Below are positions 43,861 to 56,657 of a DNA stretch of 64,000 nt, in pieces. Source of the DNA: Symsagittifera roscoffensis. Its lineage: Eukaryota > Xenacoelomorpha > Acoela > Convolutidae. Numbering within the stretch: the stretch's first letter is position 1; every line of letters starts with the position of its first letter. Both the position numbers and the translations under genes were made by a program. Below the pieces are notes generated by a model. It saw only the letters and a program-made list of their open reading frames with translations. It did no database searches and was not told the DNA's origin. The DNA lies in the NCBI RefSeq assembly GCF_963678635.1, contig NC_087062.1, forward strand, positions 93,905,845 to 93,969,844, read 5' to 3'.

Positions 43861-46800
43861 CGAAATGTCAGGCATTTTGAAACCAGGCTTGGTTTCGAGT
43901 TGCGATTTATTTATTGCCCTCTTCATCTAGATCAAAATTGACTCGTCTTGCCGACGGAAAATTTGCTGTTAGCATATCAATTTTATTGAAAGTTTCTATT
44001 TTTACAGAATTTCAATTTAAATGTTCTAATTTTATGTTTTTCACCTCAAGCTCGGAAAAAAAAACTGGCAGAAAGTTTTAAGAAAGATTTTGCCAGAATC
44101 ATTTCTGTCCTCAGCAGTGGCGTGCAAAGAATTTTTTCAAGGGCCAGTTTTCCGGAAAACTTATGGATATTTAGGTCAACCGAATCGATTTCTGTGCTTC
44201 ACTAAAACCCCATTTTTTCCAAAACTTTCTGCGCCGCGGCCAAATTTTGAAAAAGGTCAAAAACTCGTTTTTGGATGGTTTTGACCAAAAAAGTTGCGTT
44301 TTTTCGGCGCTCATCACGCTATTGCTCTTCACTGTCTATGAGCTCCAGTTTTGGCCGATGGAATACTTGTTTCGCTTAAATACTACTAAGATTGAAACGC
44401 GTAAACGCAAATTCTTAATTTCACTCTAAAACCTCTTTTTTACTCACTTTCGCGAACTTTTGTCTGTTTCGCATAACCTGAAGAAATATCTGGGTTGTTC
44501 AAGAATACACAAGAAGTGTAATTTCTAGCCGTTAAAATAATTAATTCAAAAAACCGCACCTGTGCAGTCTCAAAAAATTGCAATCAGCTAACGGCCTGTA
44601 AATTATCTTCATTTTGACAAAAAATGATAAATTGTCTTCAAGTTAGTGGAAAAAGTTCAATAATGCTGTAGTAGTTTAACTGCTACCTCTGTTTTTTGGT
44701 TGAAATACAGAGGTATTTAGTTCAAGGCCCACCTAAAAAAATCCATGATGCTGGCTTGAAGTTGACAGCATTTCACTGTCACAAAAGATCCATTTATAAG
44801 GTTATGTGTCTCTTAAGTTGGTACTTGTATTCAATTATCCAAGAAAAAGCATCATATCAAATTATCGACAACAGATTTTTAGTTATTGAAAAAGCTGAAG
44901 TCATGTCAAAAGATCGTTTTACTTTAAAAAAACTCTCTTAGAAAGTCTAAAGCTAGTTTCGCATTTTCCTAGACAGTTCAACTTAGTTCAATACTTCTTG
45001 GCTACATTAGAAGCAAGGTTAAACAAGCAAATCAAAACTATTGATTAACATTTTCAAATTTACTTCAAATAATGTTACAGTATAATGTCAGTTAGACGGA
45101 ACTTATAAATATGAACTCAATTACAACAAAAATGATAGTAGTTTTTCCCTGGCTCATCAATTTGTGTAAGTTCTCACATTTTTGCCATTTGCTACTTTTT
45201 GTCATTTTGTTTTGGTGTTTTTGATCAAAAATTACTGGAAAGCAAATCCCATTTTGTGCTAAATATCAAGAAAAGTTGAGACAGTCCGTTAAGTGCACCT
45301 GATAAGGAATTATCTGTCATTAAATTCCAATATATGCTTGAATTCCAACTTATCCCTCTGATATATCTTCGGATGCCAATATTTATCTTAGCAGATATGT
45401 TTCTTGTAGTAATAAAAATTTACTGCGCTTATTAAATGACGATAAAAAAATTTGATCGCAAAGTTTGATTTTTTTATTATCTGAATTTATTTTTTTATCA
45501 ACCATTTAATTCAAAGTTTGATATCAATAATTGAATCCTTGTACCATAAACACAGAAGCAAAATCTTGAAACATAGACACATCGAAAAAATGAATAAATT
45601 TAATACGACATTTGATCAGAAAGGTCTTTTTGTTTTCGATTGTTTTAGTTTTTTTGTTTATTTTCCACGAAAAACAGGCATTGCTAATAATAATCAAAAT
45701 CAGTCAAATCTTAGATCTTTTGATGTCTTTGGAGTCGTGAATCGAACGAAATTTAAAAAAATTTCGCAGCGTCGAGAAAAAAATATATGTTTTGTCTAGT
45801 TTTAAGCAAGTAACTCGAAAAAGACGTCTTAAAAAGATAGTTTAATTCCTTTAATTCAAATTAAACTTTGAAAAATTGTATTCCAGTAAAATTACTAGTC
45901 AACGAATTTTTGGTGACTCCTTTAATTTTTTTTCCAAAAACATCTTAGGTTTTTGCAAAAACGCTTAGAACAATTTTGGAATTGTTTTTATTTGGTAAAC
46001 ATTTTTTCTAAATCATCCGAGTTTGACAAGAAAAATAACTAATAAAAAAAACACTTCTGAAAAACAAAATTATTATGAAATCCAAATTGTAGTCCAATTT
46101 TGCTGTAAACTGGTCTGAATAACCAGAAACTTACGCCAGTTTATCTCGTTGCTGAGATAACTTTTGAGTTTTTTTAATCATTTTTAACTTCTACAGCTGT
46201 TTTTGAGGTAATCAAACTCGGTCGGAAAAACTGACAGACTAAAACAAACGTTTTTGGAATTACATGATGGCAAAAAAGACGCTAATTCAGCAGATGGACT
46301 TATGAATAGTTTTGCAATGAAAAAAATGGAAAACAATTCTTTTATGCCGTGAAAGTTGAGCACAAATTTTTTGCGTTTTGTACGGCATATGACGTCTCGT
46401 CAGGAGCTTAGCATCAGTAAAGCAAATAATTGATTGATGCATAGTTTATTGATGCAAATAGTTTTTTGGCGCTGATCCAGAAAAACTGCGAAACGTTAGA
46501 AAGAAATTTCGGCTTCCTGGGCTTTCGTGGGTGTGGTTCTCGTGCTACTTGATCGATCATAATGAGGCCGAACTGAGTTTTTTGTGATTTATTTGTACTT
46601 GTTAAAAGATTTGATTTTACTAAAATTTAGCAGATAAGGCAGACGAGTCTTTATCGGGACGTCCGAGCTTGAATCCAATGATCCCAGAAAAAGGTTATAA
46701 TGTTTTAATGAACAAAGTGAAGACACCCGTGTGAACCAAAGTCGCTATCTGAGAACTTTTTACAAAATTAGGCATAAAAAATGTTACAAACTAGGGGATT

Positions 46801-49616
46801 TTTCTTTAAGAAAAATGTAAAATAGTGACTTTTCTAACACAAAAGTTGTAAGATAGGAACTTTTCCTACAAAAATATTTCAAATTTTTTGCATGTTTAAT
46901 CTAAACCATTTTTTTATAAAGAGTTCAAAAAATTCTCCACTGTAGCAGAGTACAGTCACGTAAACTCGTAAACCAAACGACTCCTTTCGCCACATGAGTT
47001 TACTTAAAAACTCACTAACTTTAAAGAGTTAATTTTTTGCTGATAACTAGAATTTTTGTCGATATTTACACCAACCCCACATACAACACGTCCGGAGCTA
47101 CATAACATGTTTCATCAAAGTTGATTTTTTTTTCAAACTAATTTCATGCCGCTATTTACGTGTAACTAAAACGTTCAATGAAAAAAATCAATTTTTGTTC
47201 TGACCTTTTTCAAAATGGGGAGCAAATTTGTATTTGGATTTGTTTTTGTTTTCCACGCAAAATCAACAACCACAAATAGTCATCGGAGACGTTCTTCAGT
47301 TATATATTATAATAAAGCTCTCTCAGTTGTAATTCGAAAAACATGTGAAAAATTTCGGAAAAAAATCCCAGCGTCGAGAAAAACGGTTTGAAATGTTTTA
47401 TTTTTTGTCTAATTTCGAGCGAGTAAAGCGAGCTAGCGCACTCTTTTTAATGCTTAAATTAAGCCGTTTACAATAGCTTAAGTTTCTGCTTAATTTTAAT
47501 TTTATTCAAGTTAATTAGTTTTTGAAGATTTTTAATGCCATTTGGGGAATCAAAACTTCAAAAATTCAAAGAAATTCTGCAAAAATAATAATTTTTTGAC
47601 TTGGTAAAAATTGTTTGTAAATTTTTTTTTGCTTTTTTTGTTTTTCTAGTCATTTTATCAAAATTTGTTGTCCTGTTTGCCATTTACAATGACTGTCAAA
47701 TAAACCTAATTTAAAGTTGTACTAATTTAAATTTTTTATCTGGAGCAGTAGGGTATCTCGTTCAAACGTAGGGGATCTCGATCAAACAAGGGGTTCCAAC
47801 GCAGGTTAATGTATTTTAAGACATAATGCACAAATTTTTGTTGAAAAATTCTGCAGACTGTTTTTGGGATTTAAAAGCGATGACAAATAAGTAAGCTAAT
47901 CAAATTAATTCTTTTCAGACCAATATTTGATTTACAAGAAGCCTTTTTCTTTGTGGTTTGAACTCAAAGTGTCGTTATTTTTAGAGTAGTAGAAAAAACA
48001 TAAATGAGCGCTCCAACTGGCTCTCGACTTGTGCTAAGTTTTTTTGGTGAAACATCGATTTCATTACTGAAGTACTCAAAAAAAACTTCCGGCAACCAAA
48101 AAGTATTGTTACCACTTTCCGTTCATAAAATATTAAAAGGAAACAATTAGCTTTCTCAATCGCTTTGTTGTGTTGAGTGCGCATTAATGCGAAGCCTTCA
48201 AAGAGATCACTAAACGAATGAAAAACGCACATAAATTGCAAAATATACTGATTACTCAAGCTGCAAAGCATACAAATTACACAGGCTGCAAAACACCTAT
48301 TTCTGCTTTTGACCATTGCATTGTACAACAACTGTAAATTTACTGAAAAAAAATTTAAGCTGGGTTTTATTGCAAGCGTTTTTTGTTTCATCAGTCTGTT
48401 TTTAATCACGCAAGTCGCACTTTATAGAGCTAAAACTTATGGGTCTATAAAGTCGCACTTGGGATCTATAAAGACGCACTTTATAGAGCAAAAGTTTGTA
48501 TTAATCAGCTACCACAAGTAATCACAGGAGATAGTTGAGTGATAAATGATATTGAAGCCCTTATAGTCGTAGTTCGGACTACTTAAAAAAAATTTCTTAG
48601 TTCGCTTATTTTACTATGATTGTCGAATATGCCTCAGCTCTAGTTTTTCGTTCAGATCTTTTTATCGCACAAAAAACGGCAATTTGAAAAAAAAAATGAA
48701 ATTTTTTTAAAGACCATGGTCGGAATTTTCTGTGCTTTTTGCACAGTAACCGACTATACTTGTTTTAGCTTGGCTTTTTCGACCTAATAATTCTGTAGAT
48801 ACTTTGAGACTAGAAATGCTGATAAGAGTAAGCATTTGTAAACCTATCGGAACGACAATTTTTAAAAATGACAGCCTCATGGTATAAATTTACAGGACCA
48901 GAAGAATTCTCAATAGACAGTATTGCCTTTTTTGCAATCCTGTTTCATCAATTAGACATATAGGTTCTATTTCAGTGTTACTGGTATCTTGCACTGCGCC
49001 TTCCCTTGAAACAGTTAGACACACTATGGACTTCATTATGGCCAGTAGGCGAACATCCTTCACTAGATCCTGCTCCATATTCAGGTCTATAATTTTTTCT
49101 AAAAACAACAGATTCCCGTCTGCTGTTCTGAGATCTGGGCGTTAGTTTTCTTTTTTATCTAGCTTTTTTATTTTGAGAGTGATTATGTTGTTTTAAGAAA
49201 TTTAGCCCGAAATAATTCTGCCTACCTTTAAGTGGCGGATTTGAGGATGTGAGTTTTCTTTTGACTGTTTTTTTTTTAGCTTTTAGGTGTTAGTTTTCCT
49301 TTTTGGATTTCCGAGATGTATGTTTTTTTTGCGAATGGATATGATGTTCAGAGAAATTTAGCGTGAAGTATTTCTTACTATCTGTTAAAAGTGGTTTTGT
49401 GTCAAAATTGTCAAAAAAGTGCAAAAAAACTTCGCACATTTTTTTGCACAAAATCGTGCTTTTACAGTGATTTGAGAGAGCTTGGAAATCGATTAGGTCG
49501 ACAAATTTTTTGAACACAGATGTTTGCTTGAAGAACTGAAACTGTACGGCCATAGTTTGATCCTTTCCGTCAAAAATACATAGTCTAATCTAAACTTTTT
49601 TCTATAAAGACTCTAT
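43861..49616. other. Intergenic region between the two genes
   Basis: About 5.7 kb of AT-rich sequence. Recognisable bits: a CAGTGGCGTGCAAAG-type hAT-like start at 44115; a copy of a dispersed AGTCGTAATTCG/GAGTAAAGCGAGC repeat at about 47290-47440 and another near 48540; a 48419-48484 stretch with repeated GTCGCACTT and GACGCACTT words. Short frames at 44696-44941 and 45518-45799 are not supported by splice signals or composition. Exons upstream of the next gene may hide here. Confidence 0.4.
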
Positions 49617-49830
49617 GGATCTACTTAACAATTGCCCCCCCCCCCTTGGTATCTACTTAAGAATTGCCAACCCCTATTAATAAAAGCAGTAAATTAGCAC
49701 TGAGCCTTCTTTTGAAAATTAGAATTTTGCTGCATTCTGATTGGCCGAAAATGCGTTATTTTAATCTACTTAACCATTGCTCCCCCCCCCCCCTTTCTTA
49801 AAGGAGGGGGGGCAATTGTTAAGTAGATCC
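49617..49830. mobile_element. C-tract MITE, copy 2
   Basis: Ends GGATCTACTTAACAATTG and its exact inverse CAATTGTTAAGTAGATCC, each next to C or G runs. Flanks GACTCTAT and GACTATAT match in 7 of 8 bases. The internal sequence parallels copy 3. It ends about 15 bases before the exon at 49845. Confidence 0.8.
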
Positions 49831-49844
49831 GACTATATTTCAAG

Positions 49845-50055
49845 AAGGTCAAAAACAATTTACATGTCGTCTTAAGTGATCACTACTGTCTGCTGGGTCT
49901 GAGCATCGCTTCCATCCCCTTCAATGGCACAACCACTTCTATCGGCAGCAGACGAATACCCGAGGAGTCAGACGCGCCTGACTATAAGAAACTCATCGAA
50001 ATTTTCTTCTATAGCATAAACTTTTTCTCGTTTCGAGAAGACGACAGAATGACAG
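49845..50055 (+). CDS. Unrecognised gene, internal exon A
   Basis: Acceptor ATATTTCAAG is poor (an alternative starts at 49848 in the same phase). The donor G followed by GTAACT is good, phase 1. It lies between two copies of the same MITE (49617-49830 and 50128-50314). Confidence 0.6.
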
Positions 50056-53000
50056 GTAACTTATTTTTTAAATAAACATTCAGATATCAGCACTTCGCTT
50101 TAATACTTCCCCACGAAAATGAAAATTGAATCTACTTAAGAACCTCCACCCCTATATAAAAATACAGTAAACGAACACTGAGCTTTATATTGAGAATTCT
50201 AATTTTGATGCTTTCTGATTGGTCGAAAAATTGACCATTTTGATCTACTCAACAATCTCCGCCCCCCCCCCCCCCCCTCTTTCTTTAAAAGGGTGGAAAT
50301 TGTTAAGTAGATCCTGAAAATTTTGCTATCATTTCAATTTAAATTGACGCCTTTTCACCCCAAGTAGTACAGGGTCTTTTCTGTGACCCAAATTTATAAA
50401 GTTTTAAAATAAAGCTCCTATTTTTATTGAATATCCTGACATTTGACATTTTTCACTGAAACTAATTTTAACCAATGAGATTTGGGCATTATGGTTCAAT
50501 GATCAGGCCGCGGATATTTAACAAACCACCTTATCTACAAACCGCCTTATCTTGAAGCCGAAACAACATCAGAATTACACAAATTACATAAGAATTATGT
50601 AACAATTGCATAACAATAATGGCAATCTCAGTGGCAATCTGTTGTTATGTTGCATAATGATAATATTTTTTGGCTTGTTGGAATGGATCTTATTTTCGGT
50701 TTTTTGGCCCTTCGGTCTGTTGGCCTACCACAGAATGTGAATAAAATGACATAACTGTAGTTTGTTAGAGTAAATTGCCATTAGGTTTTATTAGTATAAG
50801 ATGTCATCATAAATTTCTGAAGTTGCCTTTTTATGATACATGTCTGTGGGTTTTTCTAATCATTGATATGCTCCTTTATGAAGTAGTGGTAATTCTCCAG
50901 ATTTTCCTCTAAGAAAAACAAAGCCCGGGTGGAGGGCCCAGCCTCATGTCCAGACTTTGAGGGTCGCGCCGCATCTGGATTTAGATCAAAATTGCATAGT
51001 CGCGCCGAGCGTTTGAGACTGGAAAGTCGCGCCGTGTCCGCTTTATTTTGGAAAGTCGCGCCGTCTCCACTCTGAACCCAAAAGTCGCCTGGCTTCTACC
51101 ACGGTTGCGAAGAATTGATTATTGCTCGAGCCGTCTCCGCCTCGGTCTGGAATTTCGCGACGTCTCCCGTCGGTTGCGAAAGTAATTTTTGGTCGCGCTG
51201 GCCAGGCCAGTCGCGCCGTTGCTTTTTGAGCCGCGCCATTTCCTGAGTCGCGCCGTATGAACCTTGGTCGCGAAAGTCGCGCCGTCTCCACCACGGTCGC
51301 GAAAGCCCTAAAAGATTTTTTCTTAGTTGCGCCGTCTCCATATTGGTGTAAAAAGTCGCGCTGTCTCCATCTCGGTCTGGAAAGTCTGGAAATGGCTGAG
51401 TTTGGTCGCGCGTGACATGAGTCTGGGACCTCGACCCGGGAAACAACAGATGAGATGAAAACACCATTTACTTATTCAATTGCTGGAATGAATCTGGATT
51501 ATATTTGTAATTTGGAATATGTTTGTATAGCAGATGTTCTAACTTCTTGTTTTATTTTACGAATTTGCATGCTCTTCCTTAAAACAGACAATTAAGCAAA
51601 AAACTTGTGTCCTGTGAATTTTCTGATATTAAGTTTAGAGGGACGATGATGGTTTGCTCACTTGACTTTGCTCTGATTTTCGAAAAGTTGAAAGGGTTGG
51701 ATCGTTGTGTTTACCAAAACCATTTTAGAGATGTATAAATTTTTGTTTTCCTAATTGGCTCGCAAACTATCTATATTTTTGAGTTGCGTGTTCATGAAAA
51801 TCCAATTATGCTGTTGATTTATTTATGTAGGTATCCGAAAACGATTGATAGCCGGGTTGACCAAAATGTGCAACAATCTGTCGCACCATGCATGGTTCCA
51901 TGGAAGCCACGAAAAATTGCCTATGTATTTTCAAGTTAAAATAACACATTTTCCATGCATGGAACGAAGTTTTTTTTGGTCTCTGCTTTTTATGTTCATT
52001 TTCTAGATTTGCTTGAATGGTTTTGAAAAATAGTTCTTGAAATGTTTTCTGTAGTATCTGTTTTTTTATCTGTTCCGATTCTAGATATTTTTTCACATTT
52101 ATTAAAATTACAAAGCAGTAAAATTATAAGTTCTTTTTGCACTACCAATACGTCTTAAAAGAGGTTTGCAGAGACAATGATATTTGGTTTTCTTAGATCA
52201 TTGGGTAGTCTGGAACAGGAAGGGTGGGATCGAGATTGTGAGTTCGTCCATGCGAACAAGTAGAGCCTTTTTTTTTTTAAAATCAAGAAGCATTTTATAG
52301 TTGTTTATGATTTTTATGCCTAATCAAGTCACAGATTTTTGCAAAATTGACAAAAAGTGACAAATTAAAATAACTATGCAACAAACTAAATGACTAAATT
52401 ACCATGCAAGAAACAGTTGAGACTGATTAAAATGATTCAAAACTTTTTATTCGTGAAAGTGAATGATGATTGGTGCTGCTATTTGCCGATGACGGCTCTT
52501 TTTCCTTTTCTCCCCCACCTGCAAATTTTTACATGTAAATTTGTTGACCACCTTGTCCGATATTATGAACATTTTCATACAGACTAATAAGGGCACGACA
52601 AACATATTTGGTATTCATACTCAACCTCGTAAAACCTCTCGTTACAGTAATAAATTGAAGCTCGTGTGAGGTGGGGGGGGGGGGGGGGGGGGAAGGAAAA
52701 AGAGCCCAGATGACTTCTTTGAAGTGTATGAGTGATTTCAGGAATGATTTTCAAAAAAAAATTTTGGGATTTTTTGAAAGTCCGACAAAATGTTTCCTAT
52801 GCTGTGAATCAAATAGCGTCTTAATTGTTAATTTCAGAGTTTTTCCGGATTATTTATCATTTATTTGTCCAAAAACTCCATTGCTTTAAGCTTAGTGAAT
52901 TGGGAAGTTTTTCTCTTTACACTGAAATTGTCAGAAACAGTTCACTTTAAAAAATTCTCTGTCAGAGACAGTTGAAACTGAGTTTAAAATTATTATCTGA

Positions 53001-56000
53001 GAAAGTGATTGATAATTGGTGCTACTATTGCCGATGGTTTCTTTGAACTAAAACATTGATTTCAGGACTGATTTTATATATATAGTTTTTTTCGATAGTT
53101 TTTTTTGTTCAGATTGAAATTTTTAGGATTTTTTAAGGTATTTTTTTGTGTTTCGGGGAAATATTCGTTTCAATAGTTTTTCATGATTGTATAATATTCA
53201 ATTTTTTTCTGAAACTCTTTGAGGTTGATTTTTGAGCATAAATTACCGTCGGTACTTATGTTAGCGATTTCTGGATTGTGCTCCTGGTAGGAAAAACAAT
53301 TTTGTGAACAAATAAGGCAATTTCCGAAGTAAAGCAGAATCAGGGATAAAAACAAAACTCCGAGTTTTGATTTTGTTGGTAGAGTGAATCTGGATTTCTT
53401 TTTCGTATCAAAACCGGTTTGTGTACAGAATTTTTTCAATTCTAGTTTTATTTTACTTTTAGTATGCTCTCTCTTCTAATAGATAACTAAGAAAAGCTAG
53501 TAATAATTATGTCCTGTTATTTTTCTCTAATATAAAATTCAAAGAAACGATGATGGTTTGAACACTTGAGTTTGCTCTGATTTCTTAATATGGTAATTCT
53601 TAATTTGTTGGTTGAAGCTTTAAGTTTTTCTAGTGGTCACTGGTTGATCGCCCGGGATTAGAAAAGGTCCGATCGTTGTGTTTGTCATTACCATGCCATG
53701 CTTGTCTAAGTTTTTGTTTGACCAGTTGGCTCTCGCTAACTGTAAAGGATTTTGAATTGCTTGATCTTAAAAATATGATTTTTCTACCCAATTTTACTGT
53801 TGTTTATTCATTGCGGTATTTCAAAATGAATGAATGTTATTTGGCATTTTATTGATGTGCTTATTTTTTTTTTAGATCTGGGTAAACTATTTTTAAATTT
53901 GTTCCATGAAGCATTTTCTGTTTTATCTTTTCCTCTATTAGACTTTTAAAGTTAATTTCTAGTCCGGAACAAGAAGGGTGAGATTGAGACGTTGAATTGT
54001 TTCAAGCGAACCATAGATAATTTTCTTAAAGTATCAAGTAACATGTGATAGCTGTTTATATATGTTTTTTTTTTGCCTAACCAAATTGCAAAGAAAACTT
54101 GTAATTGAATTGCGTGTTTTATATAAAAACCTTTTTTGTGATATAGTTGTTTTAGTATTTGACGACGTTGATTGTTACTTGGTCTTTGACTCTTATGTTC
54201 TCTCCTCTCAATATTTGCAAAAATTGTTTTGAAAACACCGTTTTGATCCGTTTTTTACAAGATATTTTAATTCAAGCTTTAAGTTTCCTATTTTGTTTTC
54301 TCCTAGTTTAAACTGGCAAATAAGGAAACTTAGTTGTTGGTTGTGTCCTACAACTTTTTGGCACACGAGAGTCAAGGAGACGATGATGAGTTGTATGTGT
54401 TTGATGTCGCGTAAGAACACATTTTTAAAAAAACTTTGATGCTATTACATCTTTCTGACTAGTGTAATCCTGTACTTTGTCATCTGGGAATTCGAATTTT
54501 TTACTGTATATCCCCTATGTATTTTGTAATTGACAAAATTTTACACTGAAATGATTTTATCAATGCCGTTTTGTCTCATTTTCACTCAATTCTCATTTTG
54601 TCTCATTTTCTGTTTACACTCAATAGATCATATAAAATACTGGTAAGACTTTCATTGTTTGAGATCAATTTTAATCTTTTTTTTTCAAAAGCGATCGGAC
54701 TCTAATCAGTCAAGTTTTAGAATACTAAATATAAGAGTTGGCTATGAAACTTGATTGATTAGTACAACAATATGTACAGCCACACTTAAAAGTAAAAAGA
54801 AAGGAAAAAATCAAATTTTCAAGGGGTTGCCTACGAGGGGGTAAGCATTTCAGTAAATTAAGGAAGCCGTTCGCATGAATTGAACTTAGATATTTCAAAA
54901 ATTGTTCGCATATTTTTGGAGCGTAACTAGGGTTTTCTCGAGATTTTTAATCTTTTATTATGAAGTCAACCAAAATAATGAAAGGTGTCAAAATGCCATT
55001 GTTGAAAACTTTTTTTGGACATTTTTCGCCCTGAAATTGCGTCTTTTTTCGCAAAATTATTATTGGCGCCAACGGTAGTTTCGGATATGGTACACTTGTC
55101 TATTTGTCACCCCATCTGGCTTCGGCCGGATAGGTTCGTGCCAAAAGCGCCTTTAGAATGTTTTTAGCGTTGGTCAGCCAAAAAGGAATGTCGTAAATTA
55201 GTACCAAAGAGGGAACCCTTTGGGCGCTCAAGGGCTCGAACCCCGGAAGACGGAGCGTCCCCCCAACGCTCCTAAATTTTTCTTTCTTTAGGTTGCTGCT
55301 TGCACCAAGTGGAGTCATACATACACAATGGACAACGCAATGGCTTCTCACCCCAACAGTATTTCGCCAAACTGATGGATTACTCCAACGACAAGAAACT
55401 TGTCTATGTTAAGGCAACTACATAGACTTCACCATTTCTTCTTTCTTAGACGATTTAAAGACTTATTTATGCCCTATGTAAATTATAAAAACCCATCCCT
55501 GTCAATTTTTGACTGCTTCTTTTCCAGTTTCAAGATTAAAAAAAAACATACATCAATTTCTTAGAAAAAAAACTATTTCGGAGATCTCTGCATATGTACC
55601 TTGATGTTTTTGAGAGTAATCTCTTAATGCAATATATAATCCTAAATTGGGGCAAAAAGTATCAAACATTTTTCCTAATGTTTTTCCTTACACTTCCTGA
55701 ATGTTTATATTCTGTTTGTTCACTAATCGCTTGCAAAAGGAGTACCCTGCAAGCATAGTTTTGTGTGATTGGGATTTGGGCTTTGCCTAAAGCATAGGTT
55801 TAGGGGGATAACATAGGCTTAAGCATAGGTTTGGCGTGATTGACATAGAAAAAACTTACAACATAAATGTTTCATGCATGAAAGTTTCACTACTCACAAG
55901 TTTTAAAAGATGATAAAAGTTTTTCTTGATGAAATTTGTAGCATTCATGTATGAAAATTGTCCACAACTTGGGTGGGTCGTGTCAACTCGTCTATGTTTA

Positions 56001-56400
56001 ATTCTGATTGTACTTAGGGTAGTTAAGTATTAACAATAATATATTTGATAATACTTGATAATAGTTGGTTATATTTGATAATATATTTGATAGTACTTTC
56101 TGATTACACCAGGTCCGATACGATCCGGATGTTTGCCTCAACATAATTGTGCAACTCGGCTTCGGCTTCGGAAAGTTCGCCGGAAGCACGGGCGGCGCCT
56201 CACATCACTTAAACTATGGCCTAAACACGGTCGACGGATTGTTCCATGAATTCGACTACCGCAAGGTGGAGCAACAACTGACTTTCGAGTGGTTTAAGGA
56301 ATCTGTCATTTGCAATCAAAACCCATGGTTGTGCATTGACAATTACTTGTTCAGGGATGAAAGCCTTTTCGAAGATTATCTATCTCAAAGTGAACTATGA
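49845..56400 (+). CDS. Unrecognised three-exon gene, 5' end not found
   Basis: Three exons join in matching phases (1/1, then 0/0) to a 204-residue C-terminal product ending at TGA 56398. I do not recognise the family. Features: a hydrophobic DHYCLLGLSIASIPFNG near the start that could be a signal or membrane segment; YKKLIEIFFYSINFFSF; a Cys pair just after the first junction (MTGCCLHQVES); VRYDPDVCLNIIVQ; a Gly-rich GFGFGKFAGSTGGASHH; and CNQNPWLCIDN near the end. Codon choice and composition are richer in GC than the surrounding DNA. There is no in-frame ATG before the hydrophobic segment, so at least one upstream exon is missing. The first intron (5.2 kb) is full of repeats. Confidence 0.6.
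50128..50314. mobile_element. C-tract MITE, copy 3, perfect 8-bp target duplication
   Basis: Ends GAATCTACTTAAGAA and TTGTTAAGTAGATCC. TGAAAATT directly flanks both sides (50120-50127 and 50315-50322). Internal sequence (CAGTAAACGAACACTGAGC, GCTTTCTGATTGG) matches copy 2. An 8-bp duplication fits hAT, P or Merlin-type elements. Confidence 0.85.
50935..51420. repeat. GC-rich minisatellite based on GTCGCGCCGTCTCCA
   Basis: About a dozen irregular copies of AAAGTCGCGCCGTCTCCA with CACGGTCGCG or CTCGGTCTGG between them. GC content is far above the surroundings. Open frames on the minus strand (51043-51294, 51096-51467) are by-products of the repeat. It lies in the intron after exon A. Confidence 0.75.
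51540..52270. repeat. Diverged direct repeat, left copy
   Basis: Resembles 53460-54010 in the same order: a GACGATGATGGTTTG block, TTTGCTCTGATTT, GATCGTTGTGTTT, then GGAACAGGAAGGGTGGGATCGAG. Non-coding. Confidence 0.5.
52271..53459. other. Intronic stretch with a G tract and small duplications
   Basis: AT-rich. Contains a run of about 20 G at 52673-52692 and a partial internal duplication (a GATTGGTGCT(G/A)CTATTTGCCGATG-like block near 52469 and 53013). No exon was seen. Confidence 0.45.
53460..54010. repeat. Diverged direct repeat, right copy
   Basis: Partner of 51540-52270. A further short echo (GGAGACGATGATGAG) occurs at about 54376. Confidence 0.5.
54915..55283. repeat. Degenerate hAT-MITE-like repeat upstream of exon B
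   Basis: Shares GCGCCTTTAGAA, GTCAGCCAAAAAGGAATGTC, GGAACCCTTTGGG and GGCTCGAACCCC blocks with 39956-40080 and 42600-42745. Ends are degraded. It abuts the exon B acceptor at 55292. Confidence 0.5.
55292..55407 (+). CDS. Unrecognised gene, exon B
   Basis: Acceptor TTTCTTTAG, donor TAT followed by GTTAAG, phase 1 to 0. Encodes CCLHQVESYIHNGQRNGFSP and FAKLMDYSNDKKLVY. A hAT-like repeat ends just upstream. Confidence 0.65.
55408..56112 (+). other. Intron between exons B and C
   Basis: AT-rich. A short run of TTTGATAATA repeats at 56040-56095 is the only notable sequence. Confidence 0.5.
56113..56400 (+). CDS. Unrecognised gene, last exon C
   Basis: Acceptor ATTACACCAG, phase 0, 95 codons and TGA. 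Encodes VRYDPDVCLNIIVQLGFGFG through LFEDYLSQSEL. Its composition differs sharply from the AT-rich flanks. Confidence 0.7.
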   Translation, partial: VRYDPDVCLNIIVQLGFGFGKFAGSTGGASHHLNYGLNTVDGLFHEFDYRKVEQQLTFEWFKESVICNQNPWLCIDNYLFRDESLFEDYLSQSEL

Positions 56401-56651
56401 TGCTACTCTTAAACATTTTTGACTAAAAACCAACTTTTGCAATTTCGTTTTGTTGAGTTCTTGCAATTAAGCTTTTAACTGTGAATATCATTACAAAATA
56501 ATCTTTTGACTACTGAAAAAACGGCTGTTCATACAGGTTTCAAGTCAGGTTGCTTTTGTTTCAAACGTTTAGTTTTCATTGCCACATTTCGGACAAAATT
56601 AAAGGTGAAAATGTTCCGGAGCCGTGTGCTTGTGATAACAGCCGAAAAAGC

Positions 56652-56657
56652 AATAAA
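56652..56657 (+). terminator. Possible polyadenylation signal
   Basis: AATAAA about 250 bases after the TGA of the unrecognised gene. The stretch 56401-56890 has no other feature I can support. Confidence 0.35.

Noticed and set aside
44696-44941. Exon of the unrecognised gene in the intergenic region
   Set aside because: It has an AG upstream and an open frame, but no ATG, no donor before its stop and AT-driven composition; not enough to call.
48309-48521. Short plus-strand frame with a hydrophobic start, as a signal-peptide exon for the unrecognised gene
   Set aside because: It sits in dispersed repeat sequence and has no ATG in a suitable place and no clear donor.
51043-51467. Minus-strand frames of 83 and 123 codons in the GTCGCGCC region
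   Set aside because: They arise from the minisatellite; the two frames overlap each other and share no domain-like features.
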